Notes: a model not told the origin generated them from the letters alone. 14,905 nt of DNA from an uncultured Actinomycetes bacterium (GCA_903893955.1 CAITOG010000170.1:1-14905); one strand, 5' to 3'; counted from the first letter of the stretch, positions 6,795-13,523 are shown. Numbers and translations: made by a program.

Positions 6795-7487
6795 ATGGCC
6801 ACGAGCTCGATCTTCTCGTCAGGCGCTGTGGTCGCGCTCCTGTTCGTCACCGCCATCGTCTGCGTGGCGGACTGGACTGCCGTATCAGTGCCGCGACTCG
6901 CGCGTCTCGAGCTCGTCGCCAAGCCTGCGATCCCTCTGTTGCTGGTCGCTGTCGTTGCCGTGGCGCCGGGCGTGGCGACGTCGACCCGAATCATCACGAT
7001 CGCGGCGCTCGTCCTCTGCTGTGCCGGCGATGTTGCGCTGATGCTCCCAGAGCGACAAGGCAGCTCGCTGTTCCTCGTTGGCCTCGGCTCGTTCCTCGTC
7101 GCGCAGATCCTTTTCGCAGTCGGCTACCTGCGCCTTCCCCACGGCACGCTCGTGATTTCCGGCGCCATCCTCGTCGCCCTGATGGCGGCGCCAGCGGTGC
7201 TCGTCCTTCGCGCTGTTGGACGTCAAGACAAAGCGATGGTCGCGCCGGTCGCTGTCTACATTCTCGCCATCGCCACCATGGCCGCCGCCGCGATGGCCGC
7301 CGGCGGCGTGATGACGTCATTCGCATGGCTGCCCATCGTCGGCGGTCTCAGCTTCGTCGCCTCAGACCTGCTCCTTGCCATTAACCGCTTCGTCCGCCCG
7401 CTCCCCCGCGAGGCACTGCTTGTCCACGTGACCTACCACGCAGCGATCGCCGGGCTCAGCCTCGGCCTCCTTGTTATCGCTTCTTAG
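6795..7487 (+). CDS. Lysoplasmalogenase-like YhhN/TMEM86-family membrane protein
   Basis: A 230-residue polytopic membrane protein made almost wholly of hydrophobic segments, about eight helices starting near residue 9. YhhN/TMEM86 family landmarks are visible: a KP motif after the second helix (AKPAIPLLL at 42-50), CCAGDVALMLP at 75-85 with Asp79, a GLGSFLVAQILFAVGY helix at 96-111, and GGLSFVASDLLLAINRF at 183-199 with Asp191. Family members hydrolyse the vinyl-ether bond of lysoplasmalogens; many bacterial members are uncharacterised, so activity here is inferred. The ATG at 6795 has no ribosome binding site but an apt -10 box. The stop codon overlaps the stop of the convergent ABC ATPase gene. 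Length is typical of the family. Confidence 0.85.
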   Translation: MATSSIFSSGAVVALLFVTAIVCVADWTAVSVPRLARLELVAKPAIPLLLVAVVAVAPGVATSTRIITIAALVLCCAGDVALMLPERQGSSLFLVGLGSFLVAQILFAVGYLRLPHGTLVISGAILVALMAAPAVLVLRAVGRQDKAMVAPVAVYILAIATMAAAAMAAGGVMTSFAWLPIVGGLSFVASDLLLAINRFVRPLPREALLVHVTYHAAIAGLSLGLLVIAS

Positions 7488-8272
7488 CGTCTGGCTCGAG
7501 CCGAGTACCGGCCGCCGTCGTACCGCTCGACGACGACCGACACGCCGAACGCCTCAGAGATGGTCGCTGAGGTGATGGCATCGCCGACCTCGCCTGCGAC
7601 AAGCACCTTGCCGTGCGTGAGGATCGCCGCGTGTGTCAGCCCAGGGGGGATCTCCTCGAGGTGATGGGTGACCAGGACCACCGGAGTCGCGCTCTGCCGC
7701 TCGAACACCTGGGCGAGTCTCTCGAGGAAGAGCTCTCGAGCGCCGAGATCCAAGCCCGCCGCAGGTTCGTCAAGGCACAGCAGTTCGGGCTCTGCGATCA
7801 GCAGCCGAGCCAAGAGGACCTTCGCCCGCTCGCCGTCGGAGAGCACGCCGAATGTCGATGTCGTGAGGTGCCCAGCACCAACCTCGTCGAGGAGCCGGTC
7901 CGCCGCGAGGTGCGCCGCTTCGGGGTACTCGCGCCACCACGGCTCGAGCGCGCCGTCAACACCGGTCACGACGACATCGTGGACACGGAGGTCGACACGG
8001 AGCTGTCGCGACAACGACGAGCTCAGCAGGCCGAGGCGGGGCCGAAGCTCACGCAGATCAACTCGACCGAGCCGCTCGCCGAGCAGCTCGACGGTGCCGG
8101 TGGTCGGCCACAACCGGCCCGCGAGCACGGTCAACAAGGTCGACTTGCCTGATCCGTTCGGGCCAAGCAGGACCCATCGATCATGCGAAGCAATCTCGAG
8201 GTGCTCGACGGCCAAGATGGTCCGCCCCTCTCGGACGACGGTGAGGTCGTCGATCAGCGCGGCACGAGTCAC
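7484..8272 (-). CDS. ABC transporter-type ATPase, YlmA/ModF (COG1119)-like
   Basis: A single-domain ATP-binding cassette protein of 262 residues. It has Walker A GPNGSGKST at 37-45, signature LSDGERAKVLLARLL at 145-159, Walker B ELLCLDEP at 163-170 with D-loop AGLD, and the H-loop His in VTHHLEEIPPG at 201-211. The HHLEEIPPxxTHxxxLxxGKVxxxG run is typical of the YlmA/ModF group, which often lacks a membrane partner nearby; none is seen here. The start is GTG at 8272, whose last two bases overlap the cysH stop in GTGA, so translation is probably coupled to cysH. An earlier in-frame GTG at 8287 is less likely. Transport, ribosome-associated or regulatory roles are all open; the coupling hints at sulfur or oxyanion (molybdate/sulfate) physiology. 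Confidence 0.88.
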   Translation of the reverse strand: MTRAALIDDLTVVREGRTILAVEHLEIASHDRWVLLGPNGSGKSTLLTVLAGRLWPTTGTVELLGERLGRVDLRELRPRLGLLSSSLSRQLRVDLRVHDVVVTGVDGALEPWWREYPEAAHLAADRLLDEVGAGHLTTSTFGVLSDGERAKVLLARLLIAEPELLCLDEPAAGLDLGARELFLERLAQVFERQSATPVVLVTHHLEEIPPGLTHAAILTHGKVLVAGEVGDAITSATISEAFGVSVVVERYDGGRYSARARR

Positions 8273-8940
8273 TCGTGCAGGCCGCACTCGATCTTGTCGC
8301 TGTCCGACCACCGTCCTGCCCGGGGATCCTCGCCGGGCGCAACCGGTCGGGTCGTCGGCGCGCAACCGATCGACAGGTAACCCTGCGGAATCAACGGGTG
8401 GATGGGTAGGTCGTGGGTGGCCTCGTAGGCCGCCACGTCGTCGTCAGTCCACGTGGCCAGCGGATTGATCTTGATCAGTCCGAAGTTCTCGTCGAAGGAC
8501 ACGATCGGGGTGACCGATCGCGTGACCGCATCGACGCGCTTGACCGAGGTCAACCACGCAGCCTTGCCAACGAGCGCCTCCTTAAGCGGCGCGACCTTGC
8601 GCACCTTGCAGCAGCCCTCGGCGCCACACGGCGTCGCTGCTGCCTCCGGGCCGGGCTTGGTGACGGTCAAGTTGAGCCCGTAGCGCTTCGTCACGAGGTC
8701 GACATAGTCGAGTGTCTCGGGGAAGTGCGCCTCCGTGTCCAAGAAGATCACCTCGATCCCAGGATCGATCCCCACTGCGATGTCGAGCAGCACGATGTCT
8801 TGGAACGAGCAGGCCAACACCAGGTCTCGGCCGAATGTCGTGGTCGCCCATCGAACGATCTGCCCTGGCGTCGCTGCCTCAAACCCCTCAGAGATCTCGT
8901 AAAGCTGCTCGCTCGAGAACTTTGCCTGGCGTGTGGTCAT
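8269..8940 (-). CDS. cysH: Assimilatory adenylyl-sulfate (APS/PAPS) reductase CysH
   Basis: Reduces adenylyl sulfate (or PAPS) to sulfite in cysteine synthesis. The 223-residue protein has CSFQDIVLLD near 44-53 (the PP-loop-like nucleotide site), FLDTEAHFPETL near 66-77, the CC pair at 110-111 in GCCKVRKVAPL, WLTSVKRVDAVTR near 129-141, YLSIGCAPTTRPV at 188-200, and the C-terminal ECGLHE with catalytic Cys219. APS reductases bind [4Fe-4S] through Cys-Cys plus a CxxC; here the second pair reads C193-A-P-T196, so one usual ligand is Thr. An extra Cys105 lies 5 residues before the CC pair. The absence of an APS kinase next to cysDN favours APS as substrate. ATG at 8940 has AGGA about 8 nt upstream. 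It leads an operon with the ABC ATPase and is divergent from cysDN. Confidence 0.94.
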   Translation of the reverse strand: MTTRQAKFSSEQLYEISEGFEAATPGQIVRWATTTFGRDLVLACSFQDIVLLDIAVGIDPGIEVIFLDTEAHFPETLDYVDLVTKRYGLNLTVTKPGPEAAATPCGAEGCCKVRKVAPLKEALVGKAAWLTSVKRVDAVTRSVTPIVSFDENFGLIKINPLATWTDDDVAAYEATHDLPIHPLIPQGYLSIGCAPTTRPVAPGEDPRAGRWSDSDKIECGLHE

Positions 8941-9006
8941 GACGGGATCCTGCTCTCTTGACGGCCTATCGCACCATTGTGGAGGTGTGAAGGAGATTAC
9001 CCGACC

Positions 9007-9033
9007 AAACTAGTCAGGAATTGCGACTAGTGT
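9007..9033. promoter_or_regulatory. Palindromic operator between divergent cysH and cysDN promoters
   Basis: ACTAGTC (9009-9015) and GACTAGT (9025-9031) are perfect 7-bp inverted arms around 9 nt. The right arm overlaps a plus-strand -10-like TAGTGT (9028-9033); the left arm overlaps a minus-strand TAGTTT (9012-9007). A dimeric regulator bound here could block both promoters at once. The nature of the regulator (for example Rrf2 type) is a guess, and no regulator gene is in the window. Confidence 0.5.
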
Positions 9034-9091
9034 TCCCTGAGGCGGCTTGGAGGACGTGAGCAGCCCGGTTTCTTATTCGAGGGCGCACCCG

Positions 9092-10039
9092 ATGCGCAAG
9101 AGCATGGACGGCACTGTGAGCAACACGACGACATCGTTGACTGAGCGGATCGACCACCTCGACCTCTTGGAGTCGCACGCCATCTTCATCATCCGCGAGG
9201 TCGCTGCCGAATGTGAGCGACCAGTCCTTCTCTTCAGTGGCGGCAAAGACTCTGCGGTGCTGCTCCACCTGGCGGTGAAGGCGTTCCTGCCCGGCAAACT
9301 GCCCTTCCCCATCATGCACGTCGACACCGGGCACAACTTCCCTGAGGTCATCGCGTACCGCGACGCCATCGTCGAGGAGCTCGACGAGCGGCTCATCGTT
9401 GCAAGCGTTCAAGAGAGCATCGACAAGGGCCGCGTCGCCGATCCCGGCCCTGACGGGATGAGAAATCGCCTCCAGACCGTCACGCTGCTTGACGCCATCA
9501 ATGAGCACAAGTTCGATGCGGCCTTCGGCGGGGCGAGACGAGACGAGGACAAAGCCCGGGCCAAGGAGCGGGTGCTCTCGTTCCGCGACTCATTCGGCCA
9601 GTGGGACCCCAGACGCCAGCGACCTGAGCTCTGGCAGCTCTACCAGGGCAAGGTGTCGCCAGGCGAGCACCTGCGGGGCTTCCCCCTCTCGGATTGGACC
9701 GAGCTCGACATCTGGCAGTACATCGCTCGTGAGAAGCTCGAGCTGCCGACGATCTACTACGCGCACGAGCGGGACGTCATCGAGCGCGACGGCATGCTGC
9801 TGGCGCTCTCTGAATGGGTCTCGCCTCGACCAGGCGAGACCGTGGAGCGCAAGCTCGTCCGGTTCCGCACCGTCGGCGATGCGACCTGTACCGGGTCGGT
9901 GGAGTCATCGGCATCGACGATCGAGGACATCATCGCCGAGACAGCCCTGTCGACCGTCTCGGAGCGTGGTGCTACGAGAGCAGACGACAAGTTCTCGGAG
10001 ACTGCCATGGAAGACCGCAAGCGAGAGGGCTACTTCTAG
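9092..10039 (+). CDS. cysD: Sulfate adenylyltransferase subunit 2 (CysD)
   Basis: The catalytic subunit of ATP sulfurylase, making APS and pyrophosphate from ATP and sulfate, driven by GTP hydrolysis in CysN. From ATG 9092 it is 315 residues. Landmarks: REVAAE near 35-40, PP-loop SGGKDS at 49-54, HVDTGHNFPE at 76-85, FGGARRDEDKARAKER, then FRDSFGQWDPRRQRPELW, the TELDIWQYI stretch, ERDGMLL, VRFRTVGDATCTG and the GYF terminus, all as in known CysD. Start choice is uncertain: ATG 9092 has GAGGG 8 nt upstream; ATG 9104 and GTG 9116 give shorter N-termini nearer E. coli CysD; GTG 9056 and TTG 9047 are less likely. cysN follows after 3 nt. Expression is probably controlled from the palindrome at 9007-9033. 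Confidence 0.96.
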   Translation: MRKSMDGTVSNTTTSLTERIDHLDLLESHAIFIIREVAAECERPVLLFSGGKDSAVLLHLAVKAFLPGKLPFPIMHVDTGHNFPEVIAYRDAIVEELDERLIVASVQESIDKGRVADPGPDGMRNRLQTVTLLDAINEHKFDAAFGGARRDEDKARAKERVLSFRDSFGQWDPRRQRPELWQLYQGKVSPGEHLRGFPLSDWTELDIWQYIAREKLELPTIYYAHERDVIERDGMLLALSEWVSPRPGETVERKLVRFRTVGDATCTGSVESSASTIEDIIAETALSTVSERGATRADDKFSETAMEDRKREGYF

Positions 10040-10042
10040 GTC

Positions 10043-11344
10043 ATGGGAACCACCACCGCTCCTGACGAGGTCATGGACCTCCTGCGCTTTGCCACCATCG
10101 GTTCGGTCGATGACGGCAAGTCAACCTTGATCGGTCGGCTTCTGGTCGACACCAGGCAGCTCTTCGACGACCAGATCGATGCCGTGGCGCAAGCGTCGAA
10201 GGATCGCGGTGTCGGCGACATGGACCTCTCCTTCGTCACCGATGGCCTACGGGCAGAGCGCGAGCAGGGGATCACCATCGACGTGGCCTACCGCTACGCC
10301 GCCACTCCTCGCCGCAAGTTCGTGATCGCCGACTGCCCGGGGCACGTCCAATACACGGCAAACATGGCCACTGGGGCATCGACCGCTGACCTGGCGCTCG
10401 TGGTGGTCGATGCGACCACCGGCCTCAAGGAGCAGACCCGCCGCCACCTCTGCATCGCCTCCCTGCTCGGCGTCCGCCAGCTGGTGGTGGCAGCCAACAA
10501 GATGGACGAGGGGAACTGGCGATCCACTCTCTACACCCGCGTGGTCGCCCAGATGGAGGCACTCGCCAAGACGCTCGAGATCGAGTCGCTCACAGTGATT
10601 CCTATCTCCGCCCTCAATGGCGACAATGTCGTCGAGCGCTCCTCTGCTGCCCCGTACTACGACGGACCCACCGTGCTCGAGGCCCTCGAAAGCGCACCCG
10701 CTGGCGGCTGGGCTGGCGACCATGGCAGCCATGCCGACGCGGCCACTCGGCTCCCCGTCCAGTGGATCCTCCGGCAGCCTGGCGGCGGTCGCACCTACGC
10801 CGGGATGGTCGACGGGGCCCCCATCACGGTGGGCGAGGAGATCGTGGTGCTGCCCGAAGGCCTCCGCTCCACCGTCACCGAGATCCGCACGCCGAGCGGC
10901 ATCGTCGAGCAGGCGCCGATCGGCCTCTCGGTTTCAGTCGGCCTGGCCGACGACCTCGACGTGTCTCGTGGCGACATGATCGTCGGCGCCGCCGACGTCC
11001 CCACGGTCACCCAGGACCTCGAGGCCACGGTCTGCTGGTTCAGCCCCCAGCCTCTCCTGCCTGGAACTCGTCTGCGCATCAAGCACACGACCCGCACCAC
11101 ACCAGCCATCGTGGAATCGATCCGCTCGAGGCTCGACGTCAACGAGCTCAGTCTGAGCAGCGTTGCCTCGCTCGAGGCCAACGACATCGGCCTCGTGACC
11201 ATCAAGACCGCCTCGCCGTTGGTGGTCGACTCTTACCAGGAGAACCGCATCACGGGCAGCTTCGTCCTCGTCGACGAGGTGACCAACATCACGGTCGCCG
11301 CTGGCATGGTCGGCATCCCGACGCTGCTCCACGCCCAGCCATAG
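10043..11344 (+). CDS. cysN: Sulfate adenylyltransferase subunit 1, GTPase (CysN)
   Basis: An EF-Tu-like GTPase that couples GTP hydrolysis to APS formation by CysD. The 433-residue protein has G1 GSVDDGKST at 20-28, switch Thr79 in EQGITIDVAYR, G3 DCPGH at 97-101, G4 NKMD at 152-155 and G5 SAL at 189-191, followed by two beta-barrel domains (LPVQWILRQP onward, then LEATVCWFSPQPL onward). It ends after VAAGMVGIP, so there is no C-terminal APS kinase domain; this is a stand-alone CysN, unlike the CysNC fusion of mycobacteria. The ATG at 10043 is 3 nt after the cysD stop, so the two are surely co-transcribed. A minus-strand membrane protein gene converges 13 nt downstream. Confidence 0.96.
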   Translation: MGTTTAPDEVMDLLRFATIGSVDDGKSTLIGRLLVDTRQLFDDQIDAVAQASKDRGVGDMDLSFVTDGLRAEREQGITIDVAYRYAATPRRKFVIADCPGHVQYTANMATGASTADLALVVVDATTGLKEQTRRHLCIASLLGVRQLVVAANKMDEGNWRSTLYTRVVAQMEALAKTLEIESLTVIPISALNGDNVVERSSAAPYYDGPTVLEALESAPAGGWAGDHGSHADAATRLPVQWILRQPGGGRTYAGMVDGAPITVGEEIVVLPEGLRSTVTEIRTPSGIVEQAPIGLSVSVGLADDLDVSRGDMIVGAADVPTVTQDLEATVCWFSPQPLLPGTRLRIKHTTRTTPAIVESIRSRLDVNELSLSSVASLEANDIGLVTIKTASPLVVDSYQENRITGSFVLVDEVTNITVAAGMVGIPTLLHAQP

Positions 11345-11351
11345 GTGCAGG

Positions 11352-11366
11352 CAGCCCTCAGGGCTG
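11352..11366. terminator. Hairpin between convergent cysN and the membrane protein gene
   Basis: CAGCCCTCAGGGCTG is a perfect 7-bp inverted repeat about a single C; it would fold as a 5-bp GC stem with a 5-nt loop. It lies 8 nt after cysN and covers the stop codon of the opposite gene, so it could end transcription both ways. There is no T-run, so it is not a classic intrinsic terminator. Confidence 0.35.
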
Positions 11367-11849
11367 GACGAGCATCACCACCGCACCGGCGACGACTGCG
11401 AGGAGCACGCCGTCGATCGCCCATCTGGCTTGGCCGACCGAGCGCCGCCACGTGTCATCTGCAGGGACGACCTCGTTGGCCGAGATGAGTCGACGCAGGC
11501 GTTGGGTCGCGGGGAACACCCAGACCTCGGCGACAAGAGCCGCGATCACCCACATTCCGAGACCGATCTGGACGAAGCTGTCGTGGAGTGAGGAGTCACC
11601 GTGGCTCGCACCGAGCAATGCGAACCCGGTCACGGGGATGAGGTAGAGGACTCGCCCACCGATCTCATGGCCGGGGGCGAAGAACCTCGCTGGTCCTGCC
11701 GGCCACCGCTCCCCCGCCGATGACTTCGATAATCCAGCCAGCGCTCCATACATCGCGCCGAGCACGACGAGCGACGCCAGCCCGACCAGCACATGGATGA
11801 TCAAGAAGACATCGAAGAGGGCTGAGCGCGGGGCTGCAACAGCGAGCAT
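11358..11849 (-). CDS. Small four-helix integral membrane protein (possibly DUF2269-like)
   Basis: A 163-residue membrane protein of unknown function. Four hydrophobic helices are evident at about 11-38, 65-82, 93-113 and 143-162. Possible functional residues include His19 in the first helix (FLIIHVLVGLASL), the loop ARFFAPGHEIGGR with His61 before the second helix, and FPATQRLRR after the third. An early helix with His, a charged GGR loop and an Arg-rich third loop loosely recall the DUF2269-type predicted membrane proteins, but the match is not firm. ATG at 11849 has no clear ribosome binding site. It converges on cysN and is divergent from the phosphate permease, sharing the 144-nt palindrome-rich region. 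Confidence 0.75.
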   Translation of the reverse strand: MLAVAAPRSALFDVFLIIHVLVGLASLVVLGAMYGALAGLSKSSAGERWPAGPARFFAPGHEIGGRVLYLIPVTGFALLGASHGDSSLHDSFVQIGLGMWVIAALVAEVWVFPATQRLRRLISANEVVPADDTWRRSVGQARWAIDGVLLAVVAGAVVMLVQP

Positions 11850-11894
11850 CTGGACATCTTGTCGCAGCCTGAGTCCAGTGCGGGGCGACGCCAG

Positions 11895-11910
11895 GTAACA
11901 CGATCGTTAC
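11895..11910. promoter_or_regulatory. Inverted repeat GTAAC-6-GTTAC upstream of pit
   Basis: The arms GTAAC (11895-11899) and GTTAC (11906-11910) are perfectly inverted around ACGATC; CTCGCGAG (11910-11917) follows at once and is itself a palindrome. The site lies between the divergent membrane protein and phosphate permease genes and could be an operator. No regulator is known. Confidence 0.3.
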
Positions 11911-11937
11911 TCGCGAGCGAACTTCAAGGGAAATCCC

Positions 11938-11952
11938 TCTCGCTAAGCGAGA
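11938..11952. promoter_or_regulatory. 15-bp palindrome TCTCGCT-A-AGCGAGA upstream of pit
   Basis: Two perfect 7-bp arms around one A, about 30 nt before the -10-like box of the phosphate permease gene. Size and position suit a dimeric transcription factor site. It has no T-run and is too far from any upstream gene end to read as a terminator. Confidence 0.4.
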
Positions 11953-11981
11953 TCGGCTCACCGCAGCGGGAGAAGGTGGTC

Positions 11982-11987
11982 TAGACA
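11982..11987 (+). promoter_or_regulatory. Weak -10-like box (TAGACA) before pit
   Basis: TAGACA is 6 nt before the ATG at 11994, the same spacing as the boxes at 1456 and 6783, but its last base departs from TANNNT. A GGGAGAAGG run at 11968-11976 is 17 nt from the ATG, too far for an ideal ribosome binding site, so a leaderless start is possible. Confidence 0.25.
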
Positions 11988-11993
11988 GAAGAT

Positions 11994-13145
11994 ATGCATC
12001 AGACGGTCCTCCTGGTCGCCGTGGTCATCACCGGCCTCGCCTTCGACTTCACCAATGGCTTCCATGACACCGCCAACGCCATGGCCTCCTCGATCGCCAC
12101 CGGCGCGCTCAAGCCCCGCGTCGCGGTCTCGCTGAGTGCGGTGCTCAACGTGGTCGGCGCGTTCTTGTCGCTGGCGGTGGCGGCAACCATCGCCAAGGGG
12201 ATCGTCGACCAGAACTCGGTGACCGTCACGGTGGTCTTCGCCGGATTGGCCGGCGCCATCCTCTGGAACGTGGTCACCTGGTACTTCGGCATCCCCTCGA
12301 GCTCGAGTCACGCTCTCATCGGAGGGGTGGTCGGCGCGATGATCGTCCATGCCGGTGCCTCGTCGGTCGAGTGGAGCGGCCTGGTCTCCAAGGTCCTCGT
12401 TCCAGCTGCGTTCGCTCCGGTCGTGGCGGGCGTCATCGCCGCCATCGGCGTGTGGCTGGCCTTTCGGGCGAACCGCCGTTCGAAAGAGGAGGTGCGGGAC
12501 AAGTCGTACCGTCTCACGCAGGTGGGCTCCTCGTCGATGCTCTCGCTGGCGCACGGTACCAACGACGCACAGAAGACCATGGGTGTGATCACCCTGGCGC
12601 TCATCGCCAACGGGACCATCGCCAAGACCGCCACCACGCCAACGTGGGTGGTGGCCTCATGCGGTCTGGCCATCGGACTCGGCACCTACATCGGCGGTTG
12701 GCGGATCATCCGCACGATGGGCAAGGGGTTGACCAAGATCGAGCCACCCCAGGGCTTTGCCGCCGAGACCACCTCCGCTGCGGTCATCCTCGCTTCATCG
12801 CACCTCGGATTTCCGCTCTCGACGACGCAGGTCTGCACCGGCTCGGTCGTCGGCTCTGGAATTGGCCGAGGCGCGCCCGTCCGTTGGCACGTCTTCGGCC
12901 GCATGGTCGGCGCCTGGGTCCTGACCCTGCCTGCTGCAGCGGTTGTGGGCGCGGCAGCGTATGCGATCGCCGCTGGCATCGGTGGCACCGCCGGTTCGAT
13001 CGTCCTCGCCCTCATCCTCGCCGCTGGTTGTGGCGGGGTGTACGTGCTTTCGAGAAAGAACCCCGTGACCCACCACAACGTCAACGACGAGTGGGGGCCG
13101 GCTCCAGTCGAGACCGTCGTGGGTGAGCCGGAGGTGGCCGCATGA
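11994..13145 (+). CDS. pit: PiT-family inorganic phosphate permease
   Basis: A low-affinity phosphate transporter in the inner membrane, moving metal-phosphate with a cation gradient. The 383-residue protein has the duplicated PiT signatures: FDFTNGFHDTANAMA at 17-31 in the N-half and LSLAHGTNDAQKTMG at 183-197 in the C-half. IPSSSSHALIGG at 100-111 and FPLSTTQVCTGSVVGSGIGRG in the C-half are the matching SSxHxxxGG/STTxxxxG elements. About ten membrane helices are visible, with a polar loop RANRRSKEEVRDKSY near 158-172 and a short acidic cytoplasmic tail. Length matches compact actinobacterial PitA proteins. Its stop overlaps the next start in ATGA, giving translational coupling. The upstream region holds several palindromes. 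Confidence 0.95.
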   Translation: MHQTVLLVAVVITGLAFDFTNGFHDTANAMASSIATGALKPRVAVSLSAVLNVVGAFLSLAVAATIAKGIVDQNSVTVTVVFAGLAGAILWNVVTWYFGIPSSSSHALIGGVVGAMIVHAGASSVEWSGLVSKVLVPAAFAPVVAGVIAAIGVWLAFRANRRSKEEVRDKSYRLTQVGSSSMLSLAHGTNDAQKTMGVITLALIANGTIAKTATTPTWVVASCGLAIGLGTYIGGWRIIRTMGKGLTKIEPPQGFAAETTSAAVILASSHLGFPLSTTQVCTGSVVGSGIGRGAPVRWHVFGRMVGAWVLTLPAAAVVGAAAYAIAAGIGGTAGSIVLALILAAGCGGVYVLSRKNPVTHHNVNDEWGPAPVETVVGEPEVAA

Positions 13146-13414
13146 GCGCCCTGATCGCAGCAGCGTCGAGCTCGTCGACCAAGCCCACGCCGTTCATCGC
13201 CTGGCACTCGCTCGGCGAGGCCGTCGTGGCCGCCGCAGTCTTCGGGATCGGCATCGTCCTGGTGCTCTCGGTGGCCATCGCTCTCCAGGCCAGCAGTGCC
13301 TCAGAGTCAGGTGCCCGGCGAGTGGTGAGTCGGGTGGGGGCCGTGCTCGGCGTCGTGATCGCAACCGGTGCGGTGGCCTACGGGATCTACATCATGGTCC
13401 ACAAGCCCTCCTGA
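13142..13414 (+). CDS. Two-helix membrane protein coupled to pit
   Basis: A 90-residue protein with two predicted helices at about 23-50 (GEAVVAAAVFGIGIVLVLSV region) and 64-86 (VGAVLGVVIATGAVAYGIYI). Its ATG overlaps the permease stop in ATGA, so the two are almost certainly co-translated. As I recall, Mycobacterium tuberculosis has a similar small membrane protein gene (Rv0544c) next to pitA (Rv0545c), which supports a conserved partnership. A role in stability or control of the transporter is inference; no catalytic residues are seen. Confidence 0.8.
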   Translation: MSALIAAASSSSTKPTPFIAWHSLGEAVVAAAVFGIGIVLVLSVAIALQASSASESGARRVVSRVGAVLGVVIATGAVAYGIYIMVHKPS

Positions 13415-13416
13415 GG

Positions 13417-13453
13417 ACGCGCCTGCGCTCCCAACGTGATCGACGCGGCGCGT
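13417..13453. terminator. Weak inverted repeat after the pit operon
   Basis: ACGCGCC (13417-13423) and GGCGCGT (13447-13453) are perfect inverted arms around 23 nt, starting 3 nt after the stop of the small membrane protein. The long loop and absence of T-run make this a weak candidate. Confidence 0.2.
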
Positions 13454-13472
13454 GCCAACCTCCCGCCGACGA

Positions 13473-13478
13473 TACGAT
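13473..13478 (+). promoter_or_regulatory. Candidate -10 box (TACGAT) for galT
   Basis: TACGAT fits TANNNT, and transcription would start near 13485, leaving a leader of about 40 nt that contains the galT ribosome binding site. No convincing -35 is present at the expected spacing. Confidence 0.3.
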
Positions 13479-13507
13479 CTGAGTGCGCTCGCGCCGGCTA
13501 GACGATG

Positions 13508-13516
13508 AGGAGAGGG
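13508..13516 (+). promoter_or_regulatory. Strong ribosome binding site of galT (AGGAGAGGG)
   Basis: AGGAGAGGG ends 7 nt before the ATG at 13524 and fixes that start over the nearby in-frame ATG at 13533. It is the best Shine-Dalgarno sequence in the window, in contrast to the leaderless-type starts of fadD and the lysoplasmalogenase gene. Confidence 0.6.
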
Positions 13517-13523
13517 TGACCCG

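Noticed and set aside
8941..9091. Cysteine-attenuator leader peptide or sulfur riboswitch before cysH or cysD
   Set aside because: No Cys-rich short open frame and no SAM-type aptamer pattern was found; the palindrome explains the region better.
10043..11344. CysNC fusion with APS kinase
   Set aside because: The frame ends right after the third domain, and no second P-loop kinase domain follows.
10762..11646. 294-codon plus-strand frame over the end of cysN and the next gene
   Set aside because: It overlaps the well-supported cysN frame and the opposite membrane protein, with composition typical of a shadow frame.
12371..13126. 251-codon plus-strand frame inside pit
   Set aside because: It is an out-of-frame reading of the permease; very Arg/His-rich and without motifs.
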